A stretch of DNA of 63,091 bases from Actinoallomurus spadix. GTDB lineage: Bacteria > Actinomycetota > Actinomycetes > Streptosporangiales > Streptosporangiaceae. Shown piece by piece: positions 1-7,431 of the stretch. Every line of letters starts with the position of its first letter. Position 1 is the first letter of the stretch. The stretch is from assembly GCF_024055725.1 (NCBI RefSeq), contig NZ_JAMXMX010000038.1, positions 1 to 63,091 of the forward strand, read 5' to 3'. Both the position numbers and the translations under genes were made by a program. The notes below the pieces were generated by a model. It was not told the origin of the DNA and did not search any database. It was given only the letters and a program-made list of their open reading frames with translations.

Positions 1-1
1 G

Positions 2-163
2 AACCCCGACCACTACACCCACCACGAACCCCAAACAACACCCGCCCGAACCAACGACCCCTGGCGCTCCTCCAGCATCTGCGCAAAGGTCACCACCACC
101 AACGAAAACGGCGAAACACAAGAAGTGACCGCCTGCGTCTCCGTCGCCATCATCACCATCTGA
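2..163 (+). CDS. 3' end of an unidentified ORF cut by the window edge
   Basis: An open frame runs from the first bases of the window to a TGA at 161-163, about 53 codons, with no start inside the window. The readable C-terminus contains a WRSSS motif and ends in a short hydrophobic stretch (VSVAIITI). I do not recognise the family. The stretch is rich in A and C on this strand and uses many ACC, AAC, GAA and ACA codons, unlike the GC-rich genes downstream, so it may belong to an acquired element. It could equally be non-coding. Confidence 0.25.
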   Translation, partial: NPDHYTHHEPQTTPARTNDPWRSSSICAKVTTTNENGETQEVTACVSVAIITI

Positions 164-243
164 ACCCCACCAGCCCAAAGATGAAAACACCCACCGGCCC
201 CTGCCGGCGACAATGATCCACACCGCCCATAGAGCAGACGAGA

Positions 244-447
244 ATGAACGGGACGGACACCGTGGCAGACGCAGCGGATGACCACCAGGCTCAGCGGGTC
301 ATCGCGGTTCGCGACAGCAAAGATCCCGACGGCCCCAAGCTGTTCTTCAGCGTGAGCGCCTGGCGCGACCTACTGACGCGAATCAAAGCCGGGGAACTGG
401 AACTTCCCGAGGACATGCGCGAGACCCTCGACGAACGCTTCCGCTGA
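244..447 (+). CDS. DUF397-family small protein, N-terminally short
   Basis: This 67-residue protein contains the core of the DUF397 family: AVRDSKDPDGP at roughly residues 21-31, then SAWRDLLTRIKAGEL. DUF397 proteins are small actinomycete proteins usually encoded beside an XRE/DUF5753 helix-turn-helix regulator, and a role in regulation or development is suspected. The usual N-terminal half (a WRKSS-like motif and a Cys-Val-Glu-Val-Ala motif) is missing here, and a charged tail of about 14 residues follows the domain. No regulator partner lies between it and the window edge. ATG at 244 has only a weak upstream purine tract; GTG at 262 is an alternative start. Confidence 0.6.
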   Translation: MNGTDTVADAADDHQAQRVIAVRDSKDPDGPKLFFSVSAWRDLLTRIKAGELELPEDMRETLDERFR

Positions 448-689
448 TCGGCACAGGGACGCCTCACCGGCGACCGGTCGTCCTCGCCGAACACAACGGC
501 GCCCACGGCAGGCAACACGACTGGGGCGAGGACAAGGGCCGGCACACACGACCACGCCGGCTGCGGTCCTGGTACAAGCTCTGGAAGGGCTGCTCGTACA
601 CGTCGCGGTCGGCTGCCTGTAGGGCGGTCTCCCGGGCGAATCCATCGTCATCCTGGCGGAGGACCTCGGAGGAGACGTGATCCTCCGAC

Positions 690-850
690 CTCGTTACCGG
701 TTGGCCTCGGCGAGCAGGACCAAGCCGATAATCATCCGGATGCCCCCGAACTGCATCGGCCGCCGGGCGACGATGTGCACCCCCGCTGCTCCCGGACGCG
801 TGCGAGTACCTGAAGACGGTGTCCAACGACCCGATCACGAAGAACGCCGC
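690..850 (-). pseudogene. relic of the small membrane-protein gene family found at 1310-2397
   Basis: The DNA here closely matches the 3' half of the intact gene at 1930-2397, including the stretches encoding the YSHASGS loop and the second membrane segment. The minus-strand reading frame breaks: residues matching FVIG...YSHASGS lie in one frame and the remainder in another. It is therefore a frameshifted third copy, and its 5' half is missing. It abuts the treZ fragment. The preceding 448-690 stretch contains no gene that I can support. Confidence 0.6.
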
Positions 851-1300
851 GCCGGCACGCCGTGGCGGTATTTCAGCGATCATCAGGAGCCCGACCTTGC
901 CCGGGCTGTTAGTGAGGGCCGCCGTCGGGAGTTCGCCGGTCACGGCTGGGCGTCGGAGGACGTTCCCGACCCGCAGGATCCTGAGACCCACCGGGCCTCG
1001 GTTCTGAGTTGGAGCGAACTCGGCGAGCCGGGCCGCCGGGAGCTATACGCGTGGTATCGCGCTTTGATCGCGCTGCGGCGGGCCGAGCCTGAGTTGACCG
1101 ATCCGCGTCTGACGGAGGTGGCGGTCGAGTACGGCGAGTCCTGGCTAATGATCCACCGAGGTTCGCTCGGGATCGCGGCGAACCTGGGCACGGACCCGCT
1201 GCCTCTGCCGGAGGGCGACGTCGTCCTGGCTTGCTCCACCGAGGCGGAGGAGGCGAGACTCCCGGGCGAGTCCTCCGCGACCCTCCGAGTCCTCAGGTGA
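850..1300 (+). pseudogene. treZ: C-terminal fragment of malto-oligosyltrehalose trehalohydrolase (TreZ)
   Basis: The frame carries the TreZ C-terminal region: a PWRYFSDHQEP stretch, then EGRRREF and VPDPQDPETHRAS, a WYRALIALRR helix and a terminal beta domain (GIAANLG). TreZ hydrolyses maltooligosyl-trehalose to release trehalose and normally has about 580 residues with an N-terminal (beta/alpha)8 catalytic barrel. Only about 150 residues remain, without the catalytic Asp/Glu region. The open frame continues upstream to an ATG at 677, but that part is antisense to the membrane-protein relic. No TreY or TreX gene is nearby. I read this as a deletion remnant, although the intact frame suggests the deletion is recent. 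Confidence 0.7.
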
Positions 1301-1309
1301 GGCCGGACG

Positions 1310-1690
1310 TCACCGCCTGCTTTTGGCGAGCAGGACCAGACCGAAGATCATCCGGCCGGCGCCGAGCAGCATCGCCCCCCAGGTGACGAGGGAGACCCCG
1401 CCGCTCTTGGACGAATGCGAGTACGTGAGCACGGCGATCACCAAGGTGCACACGAACACCACCGCGCCGACCCCAATGGCGCGCATGGCCTTGCGCCGCT
1501 CCGCGTCCTTGGCGGGCGCGCCCGGGAACGGCCCGTTCGGGTCCTGCGGGTCCTGCTGGGGGGACCCCTGATCCGGTCCGTTCGGATCCGGAGTCTGGAA
1601 GCCGCCATACTCCCGAGCGCTCGGGGCGGCGGGCGGAGTGCGCGGGTGATCCGGCTGGGGCGGTACGGCCCCTGGAGAGTGCTCTGTCAT
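1310..1690 (-). CDS. small proline-rich two-pass membrane protein, paralogue A
   Basis: A 126-residue protein of unknown function. The N-terminal half is rich in Pro, Gly, Asp and Gln. It is followed by a basic/acidic linker (KDAERRKAMRAIG) and two hydrophobic segments at about residues 70-90 and 101-121, separated by a SHSSKSGG loop. It ends in KSRR. The C-terminal half aligns nearly residue for residue with the product at 1930-2397 and with the relic at 690-850, and the upstream DNA (around 1700-1770) also resembles that of the next copy. This is tandem duplication including the 5' region. The protein is probably in the cytoplasmic membrane with both ends inside. Confidence 0.7.
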   Translation of the reverse strand: MTEHSPGAVPPQPDHPRTPPAAPSAREYGGFQTPDPNGPDQGSPQQDPQDPNGPFPGAPAKDAERRKAMRAIGVGAVVFVCTLVIAVLTYSHSSKSGGVSLVTWGAMLLGAGRMIFGLVLLAKSRR

Positions 1691-1929
1691 CTCTTCGGCT
1701 CATTCGATGGCGGACGGCAGCATGATCTTCGCGCCTACCACCGTAGTGGGCCTCTGCCGATCCCACGTGCCATTCGACTGAGAAGAGCGGATTGCGGCGG
1801 ATGCCCCGGAAGGCTGCGACCATGAAGCCTTGCTCGCCCTTACAGGGCATACCAGGGACCGGGCCGGCTCCCGGGCGAGCCTCAGTCGCGATGCTGCGAA
1901 CGCCCGGCCAGGGCCGGACGTGACCCGCG

Positions 1930-2397
1930 TTACCGCCCGCTCTTGGCGAGCAGGACCAAGCCGGTGATCATCCGGATGACGCCGAACAGCATCGGTCCCC
2001 AGGCGACGACGTAGACCCCGCCGCTCCCGGACGCGTGCGAGTACGTGAGCACGGTGATGAGCAACCCGATCACGAACAACACAGCACCGACGCCGATGGC
2101 GCGCGTGGCCCTGCGCCGCTCCGCGTCGTTCACCGGCACGCCTTGGAACGGCGCGTTCTGCGGCGCACCCGGATACGGCTGCGGCGCGTTCTGGTACGGC
2201 GCGTTCTGATAAGGCGCGCTCTGGTAGGGCCCGTTCGGGTAGGGCGGATTCGGCTGGTACGGGCCATGGCTCGGCGGAGCCTGATACGGCGCCTGGTAAC
2301 CGCCGGCCTGCTGCGGAGCACCCTGGTAGGGGGCGGCGGGCGGCGTCTGCGGGTACTGGGGCGGAGGTGGCACGGCCCCGGGATATTGCTCTGTCAT
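1930..2397 (-). CDS. small proline/tyrosine-rich two-pass membrane protein, paralogue B
   Basis: A 155-residue paralogue of the product at 1310-1690. Its N-terminal 90 residues are low complexity and built from imperfect PYQNAP, PYPNGPY and YQAPY repeats, a composition found in many actinomycete membrane proteins with disordered cytoplasmic tails. A conserved NDAERRRATRAIG linker precedes two hydrophobic segments (about residues 98-118 and 129-149) flanking the SHASGSGG loop. The start codon ATG at 2397 matches the N-terminus (MTEQYPGAVPP) of paralogue A (MTEHSPGAVPP). No function can be assigned. Confidence 0.75.
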   Translation of the reverse strand: MTEQYPGAVPPPPQYPQTPPAAPYQGAPQQAGGYQAPYQAPPSHGPYQPNPPYPNGPYQSAPYQNAPYQNAPQPYPGAPQNAPFQGVPVNDAERRRATRAIGVGAVLFVIGLLITVLTYSHASGSGGVYVVAWGPMLFGVIRMITGLVLLAKSGR

Positions 2398-2479
2398 GTT
2401 CTCCGCTCATTCGATGGCGGGAGGCCGATCTGAGGCAGGACGCCAGCCACCGTAATGGAGCCCCCATCGACCCCACGTG

Positions 2480-3469
2480 CTATTTGACCAAGAACGCCCG
2501 ATCCGGGGGAGTGGCGTGGAAAGTGCGGCGGTAGGCCAGCGGCGAGACGCCGATCGTCGCGTGCAGGTGCTGGCGCAGGGAGACGGCGGTGCCGAACCCG
2601 GCCTGCCGGGCGATCTGGTCCACCGGCAGGTCGGTGGTCTCCAGCAGGTGCCGGGCCAGCTCGACGCGCTGCCGGGTGAGCCAGCGGCCGGGGCTCATTC
2701 CGGTCTCCTCCTGGAACCGGCGGGTCAGCGTGCGCACGCTCATCCCGGCCCGGGCGGCGAGTTCGGACAGCGAGATCGGCCGGTTGAGGTGCTCCAGCGC
2801 CCAGGCGCGGGCGGGCGCGGTGCCCTCGTCGTACGGCTCGGGGACCGGGCGCTCGATGTACTGCGCCTGGCCGCCGTCCCGCCACGGTGGCACGACGGTC
2901 CGGCGGGCCACCCGGTTCGCCACCTCGCTGCCGTGGTCGCGGCGCACCAGGTGAAGGCACAGGTCGATGCCCGAGGCCGCCCCGGCCGACGTCAGCACGT
3001 CGCCGTCGTCGACGAACAGCACGTCCGGGTCGACCCGGGCCCGGGGGAAGAGCCGCTGCAACTCCGCCGCCTCGTTCCAGTGGGTCGTCGCCGGTCGCCC
3101 GTCGAGCAGGCCGGCCGCCGCCAGAACGAATGAGCCGGTGCAGATCGACATGATCCGGGTGCCCGGCCGGATCAGTGCCAGGGCCGCCGCCAGGTCCTCG
3201 GGGAGCCGGTCGATCGGCCGGCAGCCGCCGAACGGCGGGATGACGACGGTGTCCGCGGTGGCCAGCACGGAGGCGTCGTGCTCCACGGCGATCGAGAAGT
3301 CGGCGTGCGTGCGCACGGGCCCGCCGTCCAGCGTGCAGGTCACCACGTCGTACAGCGGCTCGTCGTCCGGCCCGCGGGCCCCGCCGAAGATCCGTCCGGG
3401 AATGCCCAGCTCGAACGGGATCACGCCGTCCAGCGCCAGCACGACGACACGGTGCGGAGATCGGGTCAT
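2480..3469 (-). CDS. GlxA-like AraC-family regulator with DJ-1/PfpI domain
   Basis: This 329-residue protein is a transcription regulator of the GlxA/FtrA type. The N-terminal DJ-1/PfpI (class I glutamine amidotransferase-like) domain spans about residues 8-185 and retains the nucleophile-elbow sequence SICTGS followed by GLLDG and TTHW. The C-terminal AraC helix-turn-helix pair spans about 215-315 (ELAARAGMSVRTLTRRF and QIARQAGFG). Such proteins usually sense a metabolite through the first domain and control adjacent catabolic or redox genes. It is divergent from the oxidoreductase at 3570, separated by 100 bases, and is the natural candidate to regulate it. Start ATG at 3469. Confidence 0.88.
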   Translation of the reverse strand: MTRSPHRVVVLALDGVIPFELGIPGRIFGGARGPDDEPLYDVVTCTLDGGPVRTHADFSIAVEHDASVLATADTVVIPPFGGCRPIDRLPEDLAAALALIRPGTRIMSICTGSFVLAAAGLLDGRPATTHWNEAAELQRLFPRARVDPDVLFVDDGDVLTSAGAASGIDLCLHLVRRDHGSEVANRVARRTVVPPWRDGGQAQYIERPVPEPYDEGTAPARAWALEHLNRPISLSELAARAGMSVRTLTRRFQEETGMSPGRWLTRQRVELARHLLETTDLPVDQIARQAGFGTAVSLRQHLHATIGVSPLAYRRTFHATPPDRAFLVK

Positions 3470-3503
3470 GGCCAGATCTTTTCACAGGATGTCCATATGG
3501 CCA
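3469..3503. promoter_or_regulatory. imperfect inverted repeat at the GlxA-like start, possible operator
   Basis: TGGCCAGAT at 3469-3477 is mirrored by ATATGGCCA at 3495-3503 (eight of nine positions match). It lies in the divergent intergenic region and touches the start codon of the minus-strand regulator. The placement suits an autoregulatory site, but there is no independent support. Confidence 0.3.
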
Positions 3504-3569
3504 CTCCCGATCGGCCTGCGACTGCCAGAGGCTTTGGCTCAACGCAACTCGTTTGGAAGAGGAGATTCG

Positions 3570-4517
3570 ATGAGCACCATGCGGGCGATCATTCAGGAGG
3601 CGCCGGGCGGCCCCGAGGTCCTCAAGGTCGCCGAGATCGAGCGGCCGGAGCCGGGCCTGCTGGAGGTCCTGGTCCGGGTGCACGCCGCCGGCGTGAACCC
3701 CACGGACTGGAAGGGCCGCGCCCGCGGCACGTCGATGACCGGAGTCGCGCTGCCGAGGCTCGGCTTCGACGTGTCCGGTGTGGTCGAGGCCGTCGGGCGG
3801 GGGGTGACGATGTACGAGCCCGGGGACGAGGTGTTCGGGATGCCGCGCTTCCCGCACCCGGCGGGCGCGTACGCCGAGTACGTCACCGCCCCGGCGCGGC
3901 ACTTCGCCCGCAAGCCCGCCGGGATCGACCACGTCCAGGCCGCCGCGCTGCCGCTCGCCGCGCTGACCGCCTGGCAGGGCCTGGTCGACACGGCGCGGGT
4001 CCAGGCCGGGCAGCGGGTCCTCGTGCACGCCGCCGCCGGAGGCGTCGGTCACCTCGCGGTGCAGATCGCCAAGGCCAAGGGCGCGTACGTGATCGGCACC
4101 GCCCGCGAGGCCAAGCACGAGTTCCTCCGCGGCCTGGGCGCCGACGAGGTCGTCGACTACACGAAGGTCGACTTCGCCGAGGTCGCCCGGGACGTCGACA
4201 TCGTGCTCGACCCCATCAGCGGGGACTATGGCCCCAGGTCCCTGGAAACGCTCCGCGACGGTGGCGTCCTGGTCTCCCTCCTGCCCTCGGTCGGGGACGA
4301 CGTGCTCGCCGCGGCCGAGAAGCGGGGGATCAGGGCCGGCTGGACGCTGGTCGAGCCGGACCACGCGGGCATGAAGGAGATCGCGGCGCTCGTCGAGGCC
4401 GGCCGGCTGCGCGCCGAGATCGACTCGGTTTTTCCCCTGGAGGAGGCGGCGAAGGCCCACGAGCGCGGCGAGACGAACCGGACGACCGGCAAGATCGTCC
4501 TGACCGTCGTCCGCTGA
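3570..4517 (+). CDS. NADP-dependent quinone/zinc-less MDR oxidoreductase
   Basis: A 315-residue medium-chain dehydrogenase/reductase of the quinone oxidoreductase (QOR) branch. It has the N-terminal GroES-like fold (HAAGVNPTDWKGR, GFDVSGVV) and a Rossmann domain whose nucleotide loop reads AAAGGVGHLAVQIAKAKG near residues 150-167. The catalytic zinc ligands of alcohol dehydrogenases are absent, as expected for QOR-like enzymes that reduce quinones or enones with NADPH. The frame is open far upstream, but ATG at 3570 is preceded by GAAGAGGAG (3556-3564) and fits the family N-terminus. It diverges from the GlxA-like regulator, which probably controls it. Confidence 0.85.
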   Translation: MSTMRAIIQEAPGGPEVLKVAEIERPEPGLLEVLVRVHAAGVNPTDWKGRARGTSMTGVALPRLGFDVSGVVEAVGRGVTMYEPGDEVFGMPRFPHPAGAYAEYVTAPARHFARKPAGIDHVQAAALPLAALTAWQGLVDTARVQAGQRVLVHAAAGGVGHLAVQIAKAKGAYVIGTAREAKHEFLRGLGADEVVDYTKVDFAEVARDVDIVLDPISGDYGPRSLETLRDGGVLVSLLPSVGDDVLAAAEKRGIRAGWTLVEPDHAGMKEIAALVEAGRLRAEIDSVFPLEEAAKAHERGETNRTTGKIVLTVVR

Positions 4518-4758
4518 CGTCGTTCACTGGAGTTCCGCGGCACGGCGGGCCTTCATCCGCCGTGCCGCCGGACGATCCGGTCACGTCTCGTGACGCCGTA
4601 CCCACCCTGAGCAGGGGAGGCCGGGCCGGGGCCAGGAGTCTTTACTTTGCATTAGCGCGGTTATCGGTATGTCTGGTCCAGCCCTATGACTGGAAGATCG
4701 CAGGTCAAGGCCCCGCTACTGCCGAGGAAACGTTCTTGAATAGCTCTACGATCGGTTC

Positions 4759-5430
4759 ATGACCTCAGTTCTGCTCGCCGAGGACGACACGTCCATATCC
4801 GAGCCTCTCGCCAGAGCGCTGCGGCGGGAGGGATACAACGTCGAAGTCAGTCCCGACGGTCCGCAGGCTCTCGAGCGAGCGCTCGGGGGCGGGGTGGACC
4901 TCATCGTCCTGGACCTCGGGCTGCCCGAGCTCGACGGGCTCGAAGTGGCACGGCGCGTACGCGCCGAGGGCCACGGCGTGCCGATCCTCATCCTCACCGC
5001 CCGCGCCGACGAGGTGGACACCGTCGTCGGCCTCGACGCGGGCGCCGACGACTACGTCACCAAGCCGTTCCGTCTCGCCGAGCTCCTGGCGCGTGTCCGC
5101 GCGCTGCTGCGCCGGGGGAGCACCGAGACGCCGATCGTCCAGGGCGTCCGAATAGACGCCGAGTCCCGTCGCGCCTGGATGGGCGACCAGGAGCTTCAGC
5201 TGACGACCAAGGAGTTCGACCTGCTGCGCGTGCTGGTCCGCGACGCGGGCAAGGTCGTCACCCGGGAACAGATCATGCGGGAGGTATGGGACACCAACTG
5301 GTGGGGCTCGACGAAGACCCTCGACATGCACATCTCCTGGCTTCGGCGCAAGCTGGGGGATGACGCGGGCAGCCCGCGTTACATCACGACCGTACGAGGA
5401 GTGGGTTTCCGCTTCGAGCGCGGTGACTAG
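4759..5430 (+). CDS. OmpR/PhoB-family response regulator
   Basis: A 223-residue two-component response regulator. The receiver domain (residues 1-118) has the acidic pair E8/D9-D10, the phospho-acceptor D52 within VLDLGLPELDG, a conserved Thr in LILTAR and Lys in TKPF. The C-terminal winged-helix DNA-binding domain (about 128-220) shows the usual LTTKEFDLL and TVRGVGFRF signatures. It is followed after 60 bases by its likely partner sensor kinase. Target genes are unknown; the adjoining GtrA-purK-purE order suggests a conserved neighbourhood rather than a direct functional tie. The 240 bases before it contain nothing that I recognise. Confidence 0.92.
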   Translation: MTSVLLAEDDTSISEPLARALRREGYNVEVSPDGPQALERALGGGVDLIVLDLGLPELDGLEVARRVRAEGHGVPILILTARADEVDTVVGLDAGADDYVTKPFRLAELLARVRALLRRGSTETPIVQGVRIDAESRRAWMGDQELQLTTKEFDLLRVLVRDAGKVVTREQIMREVWDTNWWGSTKTLDMHISWLRRKLGDDAGSPRYITTVRGVGFRFERGD

Positions 5431-5490
5431 TCGTGTGAACCCGGCGTGACCACCCCCTGGTCACGTCCCGGGCGAAAGAGAGGGACCCCC

Positions 5491-6771
5491 ATGAGGCGAC
5501 GGCTCCTGCTGTCGACGCTGGCCGTCGCGGTCGTCGCCGTGCTCCTGCTCGGCATTCCCCTGGCGTACTCGACCCATCGGCTTCTCTACGACGAGGCCGA
5601 ACAACAGGTCGAGCGGGAGGCGGCGACCGTGGTGGCCGGCGTGAACCTGAAACAGGAAGGCAAGCAGTCCGTCATCGGCGACCAGATCGCCAAGGAGTTC
5701 CCCAGCCGCTACATCGTCATCACCCTGGCCAACGACGAGGTGATCACGGCCGGGGTCGCGCCGCCCAAGGGCGCGCACGTGATCAAGAAGACCGCGAACG
5801 ACCACGGCGTCCGGGTGCAGGTCTCCCGGGACGCCGCCGACATCGAGGCCGAGGCGCTGCGCACGCTGGTGCTGATCGGCAGTCTCGTCGTGCTCGGCGT
5901 CGGGGTCGCGGTCGGGCTGGCGATGGTCCAGGCGCGCAAGCTGACCCTGCCGCTGATCGACCTCGCGGAGACCGCCGACCGCCTCGGATCCGGCAACGCG
6001 CGACCGCGCCGCCGCCGGTACGGCGTGCCCGAGGTCGACCGGGTCGCGGAGGTGCTGGACCGCAGCGCCGTCCGGATCGCCGACCTGCTGGCGGCGAGCC
6101 GGGAGTTCGCCTCCGACGCCAGCCACCAGCTGCGTACGCCCCTGACGGCGCTGTCCATGCGGCTGGAGGAGATGGTCGAGGCCGCGGAGTACCCCGACGT
6201 CGTACGGGAGGAGGGCGCCGCCGCCGCGGCGCAGGTCGAGCGGCTCGCCGCGGTGGTCGAGCAGCTCCTCGCCCGCGCCAAGCACGACCCCACGGGCGAC
6301 GCGGTGCCCGTCGACGTCGACGACATCGTCGCGCAGCAGGTCGAGGAGTGGGAGCCGGTCTTCCGGCGGGAGGGGCGCCGGCTCGAGGTCTCCGGCGTCC
6401 CGGAGCTCACCGCCGTGGCCAGCCCCGGCGGCCTGTCGCAGATCGTCGCCACCCTGCTGGACAACTCGCTCGTGCACGGGGACGGCACCGTCACGATCCA
6501 CACCAAGGAGACCGCCACGTCGATCGTCGTGGAGGTCGGGGACGAGGGGGTCGGCGTGCCGCCGGAGCTGGAGCGCCGGGTCTTCGACCGCAACGTCAGC
6601 GGGCGATGGCAGGGGACCGGGCTCGGCCTCTACCTCGCGCGCTCGCTGGCGACCGCGGACGGCGGGCGGCTGGAGCTCATCCGCGCCCGGCCCGCCACCT
6701 TCGCGATCTTCCTGCGGAAGGGCGACGAGGTGCTGCGGGCGCGCGAGCGCGTCGTCAGCGGCCCCGCTTGA
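5491..6771 (+). CDS. two-component sensor histidine kinase
   Basis: This 426-residue membrane kinase has an N-terminal membrane helix (about residues 5-27), an extracytoplasmic sensor of about 100 residues, a second helix (about 125-148), a short linker, a HisKA dimerisation helix with the phospho-acceptor H212 in SHQLRTPLTA, and a HATPase domain with an N box (LLDNSLVHG), G1 box (DEGVGVP) and G2 box (GTGLGLYLAR). ATG at 5491 is preceded by AGAGAGGGA and is preferred to an in-frame GTG at 5446. It presumably phosphorylates the regulator at 4759-5430. Its 3' end overlaps the convergent gtrA-like gene by 17 bases. Confidence 0.9.
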   Translation: MRRRLLLSTLAVAVVAVLLLGIPLAYSTHRLLYDEAEQQVEREAATVVAGVNLKQEGKQSVIGDQIAKEFPSRYIVITLANDEVITAGVAPPKGAHVIKKTANDHGVRVQVSRDAADIEAEALRTLVLIGSLVVLGVGVAVGLAMVQARKLTLPLIDLAETADRLGSGNARPRRRRYGVPEVDRVAEVLDRSAVRIADLLAASREFASDASHQLRTPLTALSMRLEEMVEAAEYPDVVREEGAAAAAQVERLAAVVEQLLARAKHDPTGDAVPVDVDDIVAQQVEEWEPVFRREGRRLEVSGVPELTAVASPGGLSQIVATLLDNSLVHGDGTVTIHTKETATSIVVEVGDEGVGVPPELERRVFDRNVSGRWQGTGLGLYLARSLATADGGRLELIRARPATFAIFLRKGDEVLRARERVVSGPA

Positions 6772-7309
6772 CGGCCTGCCCGGCGGGCATCCGGGGCGAG
6801 GGCAGCGCGGCGTCGCCCCGCGCGGTGTCCTCGTCAGGGTTCTCGGGCAGCCCGGTGTGCGGGTCGACGGGCGGCGCGGTCGGCGGCAGGAACACCCACT
6901 TCTTGTACGCCCAGTACCGGAACAGGGTCGCCACGCCGGTGCCGATGATCTGCGACGCGTTGAAGGCCAGGCCGCTGCGGATGCCGAGGACGTAGTGGGT
7001 GAAGCCGATGACGATCCAGGTGATCACCAGGCCGACGCCGTTGAACACGAAGAACAGGACGTACTCCCGGCCCAGGCCCGACCGGTCGCGGTGACGGAAG
7101 GTCCAGAACCGGTTGGCGAAGTACGAGAAGGTGGTCGCCACGACCGTGCCGACGCCGAACGACGTCAGCGGGCCGACGCCGAACCCCAGATGCAGGATGT
7201 CGGAGATGCCGATGGTGATGACGAAGTTGAGCGCGCCGATCGTCCCGAACGCCGCGAGCTCATGGATGAGATGGGCGAATCTCCGATAGAGACGGCTGAC
7301 GAAGCTCAC
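6755..7309 (-). CDS. GtrA-family polyprenyl-phosphate-sugar flippase-like membrane protein
   Basis: A 184-residue protein with four predicted membrane segments in the first 145 residues, the arrangement of the GtrA/DPMS1 family. Family motifs include FGTIGALNF at the first helix, FSYFANRFWTFR after the second and FRYWAYKKWVF at the end of the fourth. GtrA proteins are thought to move undecaprenyl-phosphate-linked sugars across the membrane. The C-terminal 40 residues are hydrophilic and proline-rich. A GtrB/DPM-like transferase lies far away at 41744. A GtrA gene beside purK is also, as I recall, the mycobacterial arrangement. Confidence 0.85.
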   Translation of the reverse strand: MSFVSRLYRRFAHLIHELAAFGTIGALNFVITIGISDILHLGFGVGPLTSFGVGTVVATTFSYFANRFWTFRHRDRSGLGREYVLFFVFNGVGLVITWIVIGFTHYVLGIRSGLAFNASQIIGTGVATLFRYWAYKKWVFLPPTAPPVDPHTGLPENPDEDTARGDAALPSPRMPAGQAVKRGR

Positions 7310-7431
7310 GAAGCGGGACCTCTCGTTCCGGCGTGGGCGCCTACGAGGTTAGACGGCCTTCCCGCGCCTGTTGTTCCCGCGCCCGTCGCCCGGCGAACCC
7401 GCACGCTGAGCACGGCGGATAGGCTTCCCCC

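Larger units (their letters stand above)
1310..2480. repeat. tandem gene duplication with shared 5' regions
   Basis: Two same-strand genes (1310-1690 and 1930-2397) and about 80 bases before each are homologous. Both upstream stretches contain GCTCATTCGATGGCGG and a later CCCACGTGC block. The offset at the 3' ends is 620 bases and at the 5' ends about 707, the difference coming from extra Pro/Tyr/Gln codons in the second copy. A third, broken copy lies at 690-850. Confidence 0.7.

Noticed and set aside
677-850. N-terminal 58 codons of the chimeric ORF ending at 1300
   Set aside because: They are antisense to a membrane-protein relic and have no TreZ homology, so the ORF is not one natural gene.
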